From Candidatus Peribacteria bacterium RIFCSPHIGHO2_01_FULL_55_13 (GTDB lineage: Bacteria; Patescibacteriota; Gracilibacteria; Peribacterales; Peribacteraceae), in contig MFXS01000004.1 of the NCBI GenBank assembly GCA_001788925.1, positions 8,303 through 50,463 of the forward strand: a stretch of 42,161 nucleotides of DNA, written 5' to 3'. The stretch's first letter is position 1. Every line of letters begins with the position of its first letter. A program made the translations under genes and the position numbers. Below, one piece after another: positions 38,437-42,161 of this stretch. The notes under the pieces were generated by a model. It ran no database searches, was not told the DNA's origin, and worked only from the letters and a program-made list of their open reading frames with translations.

Positions 38437-38700
38437 TCAAGGCTGTTCAGATACGTTTACCGCTCCCCATTGATGCAACATAACTCGCAAGCCCCTAGCT
38501 GATTCGAGTTGTAGATTCTCAATGGTGTCAGGTGGTACCGCATTTTCAATTTCATCTTCCGAATCTCCCGCTGCAACTATTTCATCTGATTCCGTATCCA
38601 CCGCGATAAAGGTATAATTGCCATATTGTTTATCAAAATCATCGATGCTGAGTTCAGATCTTACATCACGATTGCCTAGAACAAAGTACTCAACTCCCAT
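38437..38700 (-). CDS. Small acidic hypothetical protein (87 aa)
   Basis: Starts MGVEYFVLGNRDV. The stretch NYTFIAVDTESDEIVAAGDSEDEIENAV resembles the small 'carry your value, is it away' DUF5678-type domain (strand, turn, strand, helix; key residues FIAVD, IVAAGDS, EIENA), but this is a weak recollection. No membrane segment. A very good promoter (TTGACA-16-TACTAT) ends six bases before the ATG, so the transcript would be leaderless, which supports a real gene. It faces the toxin gene convergently. Confidence 0.65.
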   Translation of the reverse strand: MGVEYFVLGNRDVRSELSIDDFDKQYGNYTFIAVDTESDEIVAAGDSEDEIENAVPPDTIENLQLESARGLRVMLHQWGAVNVSEQP

Positions 38701-38706
38701 AGCTTC

Positions 38707-38734
38707 ATAGTAGGTCGGGTATTGAGGTTGTCAA
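38707..38734 (-). promoter_or_regulatory. Promoter giving a leaderless transcript of the 87-aa gene
   Basis: On the minus strand: TTGACA (38729-38734), a 16-bp spacer, TACTAT (38707-38712), then six bases to the ATG at 38700. It has the same boxes and spacing as the promoter at 5961. Confidence 0.75.
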
Positions 38735-38802
38735 CTCTGTTCGGGGGAAGACATCAAAACACCCAATAGGTATATTCTGGAAAGCATTCGCAGTTCCCAC
38801 TC

Positions 38803-39879
38803 ATGAAGATCCTCCTCGCTACCGGCATCTACCCACCCGACATCGGCGGGCCAGCGACGTATACCAAAGCGCTTGCGCAGGAGCTGATCGATTTGAAGCA
38901 TGAAGTAAGTGTCATTACGTATTCTCATCATGCAGATCACACAGACCCTTGGCCTGTCGTGAGAATTTCCAAAAGCGGCGGACCGATCTTACGCTGGTGG
39001 CGCTATAGCAGGGCGATCAAAAAGCATGGAGCCGATGCGGATATCGTCTACGCATTTTCGTCGGTCAGTGTAGGCGTCCCTTTGCGGATGTCTGGTATGC
39101 GAAAACCGAAAAAAATATTGCGGCTGGGCGGGGATTTCCTGTGGGAACGCTATACGGATCGGGGGGGAAGAAAGAGCCTGCAGGAGTGGTACGAGCGTAG
39201 CAATTGGCAGGTAGCAATTGGCAGGTGGCTTCTCCAGCCTTTCGATCACATTGTGTTTTCCACGGTGTTTCAGAAGGAAATTTATGAAAAGGCGTATGCG
39301 ACGCTCCCGGAACATTCCGTCATTGAGAACGCTCTGACCTTCGACGGTCTGTTTACACAAAATCGCAAGCCGCATCAGCCGTTCCGGCTGCTCTTCATGG
39401 GGCGCTTCGTGCGGTTCAAGAATATCGCATCGCTCATTAGAGCAATCGTACATCTTCCGGATGTCACACTGACAATCGTCGGTGAGGGTCCGCTCCGCGA
39501 CACGCTCACAACTCTCACAAAGACACTCGCACTGACGGACCGTGTCCGGTTTCTTCCGCCGGTCGGCGGCAGTGCCAAGGGGCAGGTGTTTCAGGATCAC
39601 GATCTTCTCGTGCTTCCGTCGTTGACGGAGATCAGCCCGAATGTAGCGCTGGAAGCCAAAGGGTCTGGTCTCGACGTGCTTATCACGCATGAGAATGGAC
39701 TCCACATCCTTGCTGATCGTATGTACTTCGCGCCACTTCGGTCTCCAGAGGAGATCACCAAGGCGATCTCCCAGTTCCGGAAGAAGCCATCGGACACAGA
39801 TCAGAGCCCGTTCACGCACTCGTGGTCCGATGTTGCATCGGAAACTATTGCGCTCTTTACTCAGCTTACTGCCCCATGA
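38803..39879 (+). CDS. GT4 family glycosyltransferase
   Basis: A 358-residue GT-B enzyme. The N-terminus MKILLATGIYPPDIGGPATY holds the GG acceptor-side loop. C-terminal blocks are RLLFMGRFVRFKNIASLI, LTIVGEGPLRDTL and PSLTEISPNVALEAKGSGL (E-x7-E). Residues about 133-141 (NWQVAIGRW) come from an exact 14-bp tandem duplication, two cycles of a 7-nt word pair (39199-39226). The stop overlaps the next GT4 gene by four bases. Its sugar is not predictable. Confidence 0.92.
   Translation: MKILLATGIYPPDIGGPATYTKALAQELIDLKHEVSVITYSHHADHTDPWPVVRISKSGGPILRWWRYSRAIKKHGADADIVYAFSSVSVGVPLRMSGMRKPKKILRLGGDFLWERYTDRGGRKSLQEWYERSNWQVAIGRWLLQPFDHIVFSTVFQKEIYEKAYATLPEHSVIENALTFDGLFTQNRKPHQPFRLLFMGRFVRFKNIASLIRAIVHLPDVTLTIVGEGPLRDTLTTLTKTLALTDRVRFLPPVGGSAKGQVFQDHDLLVLPSLTEISPNVALEAKGSGLDVLITHENGLHILADRMYFAPLRSPEEITKAISQFRKKPSDTDQSPFTHSWSDVASETIALFTQLTAP
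39199..39226. repeat. In-frame 4 x 7-nt word array (perfect 14-bp duplication) in a GT4 gene
   Basis: AGCAATT, GGCAGGT, AGCAATT, GGCAGGT, encoding SNWQVAIGRW. Same family as 33478; a lone related fragment is at 8329-8340. Confidence 0.92.
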
Positions 39880-41012
39880 AACTATTAATGATTTCTGGCG
39901 ACCGTTCCATCCTCTCCGGGCAGCAGGGGGCGTTTTGGTACACGCTGCAGGAGATGCGAAAGCATTGGGACAGGATTGATATTATTTGTCCGCGCATCTC
40001 GAAGAGTGGAAAGCTGAAAACGGAAAGTGGAAAGTCACAGGCGCACGATATTCCGAACAATGTTTTCTTCCATCCGTGTTCATGGGGCCTTTTGCGCCAG
40101 TCGCTGTGGATAGAAGAGAAGGGGAAGCGGCTTATTGCCGAGCATCACCATGACGTCATGACAGTTCACGAGTATCCGCCTTTCTATAACGGCCGCGGAG
40201 CGCTTGCTCTTCACAAAAAAACGGGCATCCCGTTTGCACTCGAAATCCATCATATTGTTGGGTGGCCCGTGACGTCGGGCATTACGGAATGGGTCGGTCG
40301 CGAACTTTCACGATGGGTTCTTCCTTCCGAGGCTCGTCGTGCCCGAAAAGTGCGAACAGTGAGTACGGCAATAGAGGAAGAGCTCAAGCATTGGGGCATT
40401 CCTTCCGAAAAACTTTCCATCATCCCGTCGTTTTACCTGGACCACGACCTCATCGGCCGCACTGTGGCGCCCCCGAAGAGTTACGACATCGCGTTTTGCG
40501 CCCGTCTTGTTCCCAACAAGGGGCTGATGAACGTGATCCGGTCGCTCGAGTATCTCCCCAATGCCCGGCTTCTTGTGATCGGCGACGGGCCGATGCGAGC
40601 CGAAGCGGACAAGCTCATCCACGCGATGAAGATCCAAAACCACGTCACGTTCCTCGGATGGCTGCCCACGCTTGAGGCCGTGCTCGATGGCATTCTCGCC
40701 GCCCGTACCTTCGTGATGGCATCTACAAGCGAGGGGGGCCCCCGCAGCGCACTCGAAGCGATGGCTTGCGGCATGCCGGTGATCGCCACGCGGGTGGGAG
40801 TAATGCCCGAAGTGATTGAAGACGGGGAAAACGGGCTTTTCACCGACGGGTCGCCAAAAGACATCGCGGCGAAAGTGGAAATACTGCTGAAGGATGCCAA
40901 AAAGCGTGAACATATGGGCAAGGCCGCACGCAAGATCCTCGACCGCTTTGAGCGCGGAAAACTCGTGGAGAAGTATGCGGAATTCTTGAAAGGAATTGCC
41001 AAAAAGCGTTAA
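39876..41012 (+). CDS. GT4 family glycosyltransferase
   Basis: A 378-residue GT-B enzyme starting MKLLMISGDRSILSGQQGAF at the ATG overlapping the previous stop. DIAFCARLVPNKGLMNVI, ARLLVIGDGPMR and STSEGGPRSALEAMACGMP (E-x7-E) mark the donor site. Residues about 45-54 (SGKLKTESGK) are encoded by a 4 x 7-nt array (40006-40033) of the same family as in pheT. This is the middle of three consecutive GT4 genes on the right side of the glycan locus. Confidence 0.92.
   Translation: MKLLMISGDRSILSGQQGAFWYTLQEMRKHWDRIDIICPRISKSGKLKTESGKSQAHDIPNNVFFHPCSWGLLRQSLWIEEKGKRLIAEHHHDVMTVHEYPPFYNGRGALALHKKTGIPFALEIHHIVGWPVTSGITEWVGRELSRWVLPSEARRARKVRTVSTAIEEELKHWGIPSEKLSIIPSFYLDHDLIGRTVAPPKSYDIAFCARLVPNKGLMNVIRSLEYLPNARLLVIGDGPMRAEADKLIHAMKIQNHVTFLGWLPTLEAVLDGILAARTFVMASTSEGGPRSALEAMACGMPVIATRVGVMPEVIEDGENGLFTDGSPKDIAAKVEILLKDAKKREHMGKAARKILDRFERGKLVEKYAEFLKGIAKKR
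40006..40033. repeat. In-frame 4 x 7-nt word array in a GT4 gene
   Basis: GTGGAAA, GCTGAAA, ACGGAAA, GTGGAAA, encoding SGKLKTESGK. Same family as 8833 and 12023. Confidence 0.88.
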
Positions 41013-41023
41013 ATTGCTGAACT

Positions 41024-42037
41024 GTGCGTCTCCTCATCGTCACCCAGCGCGTCGATTCCTCCGATCCCATCCTCGGATTTTTCCACGGATGGCTGCGTGC
41101 CTTTGCGGAACACGGCGACAAGGTGACCGTGATCGGCCAGCAGGTCGGAGAGCAATCCTTGCCCAAGGATGTCCGTGTCCTCTCGCTTGGAAAGGAGAAA
41201 GGTGTGGCGCGCTGGAAGCAGATCTTCACGTTCTGGAAAATGATCGCGGCCGAGCGAAGATCATACGACGCGGTTTTCGTGCACATGACTCCTATCTGGG
41301 TTGTCCTCGGGTGGCCCGTGTGGGCGACACTCAGCAAGCCCATCTACCTGTGGTACGAGGCCCGGGGCGGGGGATGGGCGCTGCCACTGGCGCTTTCCAT
41401 GGTTCATAAGGTGTTCGGCGCCACGGACTATGGGCTTCCGCGCGGCTCGAAAAAACACGTCATCGTCGGACATGGCATCGATACGGAGCGGTTTCGCCCG
41501 GATCCAGGTGTTCCCCATCAGGAAGGATTGCTCGTGACCGTTGGCCGCGTGACGCCGGTGAAGCATTACGGTGTCTTGCTGCAGGCGCTGAGTACACTTC
41601 CGCAGCACTGCAGGCTCCGGATCGCCGGAGGAACATTTACCGAAAAAGATCGCAGAGAAGAAAAACATCTTCAAGAGATGATCCAAGATCTTCATCTTTC
41701 CACACGCGTCACGATGGGGTGGGCAAGCCCCGATCAGACCACCAAGCTTCTCCAAAGCGCCGACTGCATGCTCCATGCATGCACCGGCGGTCTCGACAAA
41801 TGCGTTCTTGAAGCCATGGCATGCGGATGTCCCGTCGTGTCATCCAGTGAGGCCGCGAGCAGAGTGCTTCCTCCGGTCTGCATCGCATCAAACAGCGAGA
41901 TGGCCGAGCGGGCGCGCAGAATCCTTGGACTTACTCCTGCCGAGCGAGCAGAGCTTTCGCGTGAGTTACGGCAGCGGGTCGTCAATGGTCACAGTCTCCA
42001 GCATCTTGTCCAACGTCTCATTGAAGAGATGAAATAA
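41024..42037 (+). CDS. GT4 family glycosyltransferase
   Basis: A 337-residue GT-B enzyme. The start is GTG at 41024 (MRLLIVTQRVDSSDPILG); TAAATT ends eight bases upstream. VIVGHGIDTERFRP, LLVTVGRVTPVKHYGVLL and the donor-site HACTGGLDKCVLEAMACGCP are present. The first Glu of the E-x7-E motif appears replaced (GGLDKCVLE), so donor contacts may differ from the neighbours. No word array was seen inside this gene, unlike the three other GT4 genes of the locus. Confidence 0.9.
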   Translation: MRLLIVTQRVDSSDPILGFFHGWLRAFAEHGDKVTVIGQQVGEQSLPKDVRVLSLGKEKGVARWKQIFTFWKMIAAERRSYDAVFVHMTPIWVVLGWPVWATLSKPIYLWYEARGGGWALPLALSMVHKVFGATDYGLPRGSKKHVIVGHGIDTERFRPDPGVPHQEGLLVTVGRVTPVKHYGVLLQALSTLPQHCRLRIAGGTFTEKDRREEKHLQEMIQDLHLSTRVTMGWASPDQTTKLLQSADCMLHACTGGLDKCVLEAMACGCPVVSSSEAASRVLPPVCIASNSEMAERARRILGLTPAERAELSRELRQRVVNGHSLQHLVQRLIEEMK

Positions 42038-42075
42038 TGGCGTAATGCGTCCGGAATTGCTTCAATGGAGCGTCC

Positions 42076-42161
42076 GTGACACCTCCACGCCTTTCCATCG
42101 TCGTGCCTGTCTATAATGAAGAGAAAACGCTCGCGTCCATTATTGAGCGACTCCATCACTC
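42076..42161 (+). CDS. GT2 family glycosyltransferase, 5' end only
   Basis: Starts at GTG 42076 and runs off the window. The translated piece PPRLSIVVPVYNEEKTLASI contains the N-terminal strand and the first nucleotide-binding block of GT2 enzymes, close to polyprenyl-phosphate sugar synthases. It is 38 bases after the preceding GT4 stop, probably in the same operon. Confidence 0.8.
   Translation, partial: MTPPRLSIVVPVYNEEKTLASIIERLHH

Noticed and set aside
1-42161. Insertion sequence or prophage remnant as source of the repeats
   Set aside because: No transposase, integrase, phage gene or target-site duplication was recognised anywhere in the window.
1-42161. Alternative genetic code with UGA as glycine
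   Set aside because: Several conserved genes (polX, pheT, rpsR) end at UGA exactly where their families end.

Overview
The window looks like a chromosomal segment of a bacterium with a compact genome. My best guess is the Candidate Phyla Radiation/Patescibacteria, possibly a Peregrinibacteria-like lineage. This is inference: there is no rRNA here. The hints are tightly packed short operons, a VirB2-like pilin of the type common in CPR genomes, many tailored surface-glycan genes, and a general lack of Shine-Dalgarno sequences. Stops include ordinary UGA, so the UGA=Gly code of Gracilibacteria/Absconditabacteria does not apply. No transposase, integrase, phage gene or CRISPR array was seen.

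Layout: (1) 1-3.5 kb, the end of a membrane protein, then UDP-glucose 6-dehydrogenase and UDP-glucuronate 4-epimerase (UDP-Glc to UDP-GlcA to UDP-GalA). (2) 3.6-5.9 kb, an adenosine kinase-S-adenosylhomocysteine hydrolase pair that clears SAH and its adenosine. (3) 5.9-6.4 kb, a strongly promoted, highly structured transcript with a possible 39-aa basic protein. (4) 6.5-11.8 kb, a small acidic protein, a PolX without PHP domain, tRNA-Ser, PheT, cobalamin adenosyltransferase. (5) 11.8-22.4 kb, housekeeping and envelope genes: L34, M16 peptidase, CNNM/CBS transporter-like protein, NDK, C-terminal processing peptidase, a DUF1858-HesB protein, RNase H, VanW, RecO, FtsX, a TPR protein, a pilin. (6) 22.4-29.3 kb, class A PBP, YebC, S18, S6, tRNA-Thr, SufU, SufS. 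(7) 29.4-42.2 kb, a surface-glycan locus of membrane and soluble glycosyltransferases plus an NDP-sugar dehydratase, interrupted by an RHH/RelE-type toxin-antitoxin pair and a small orphan gene.

The most unusual feature is a dispersed family of word arrays. At about 25 places there are four or five near-identical words of constant length (7 nt at most loci, 8 or 9 nt at a few) in direct tandem. Between genes these usually occur as two opposed arrays forming a long inverted repeat, often starting or ending exactly at a stop codon. Inside genes single arrays, and in sufS a whole inverted pair, are read through in frame as short low-complexity peptides. Word families recur: ATTTGCG-like, AATTCGG-like, GTGGAAA-like, AGCAATT-like, GCAAAAA-like, TGGTTTGC-like. 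The same family can be intergenic at one locus and coding at another.

A second window-wide pattern is initiation. Almost no gene has a Shine-Dalgarno sequence. Many instead have a -10-like hexamer (TATACT, TACTAT, TACAAT, CATAAT, TACACT) ending only 5-10 nt before the start codon, which suggests widespread leaderless mRNAs.
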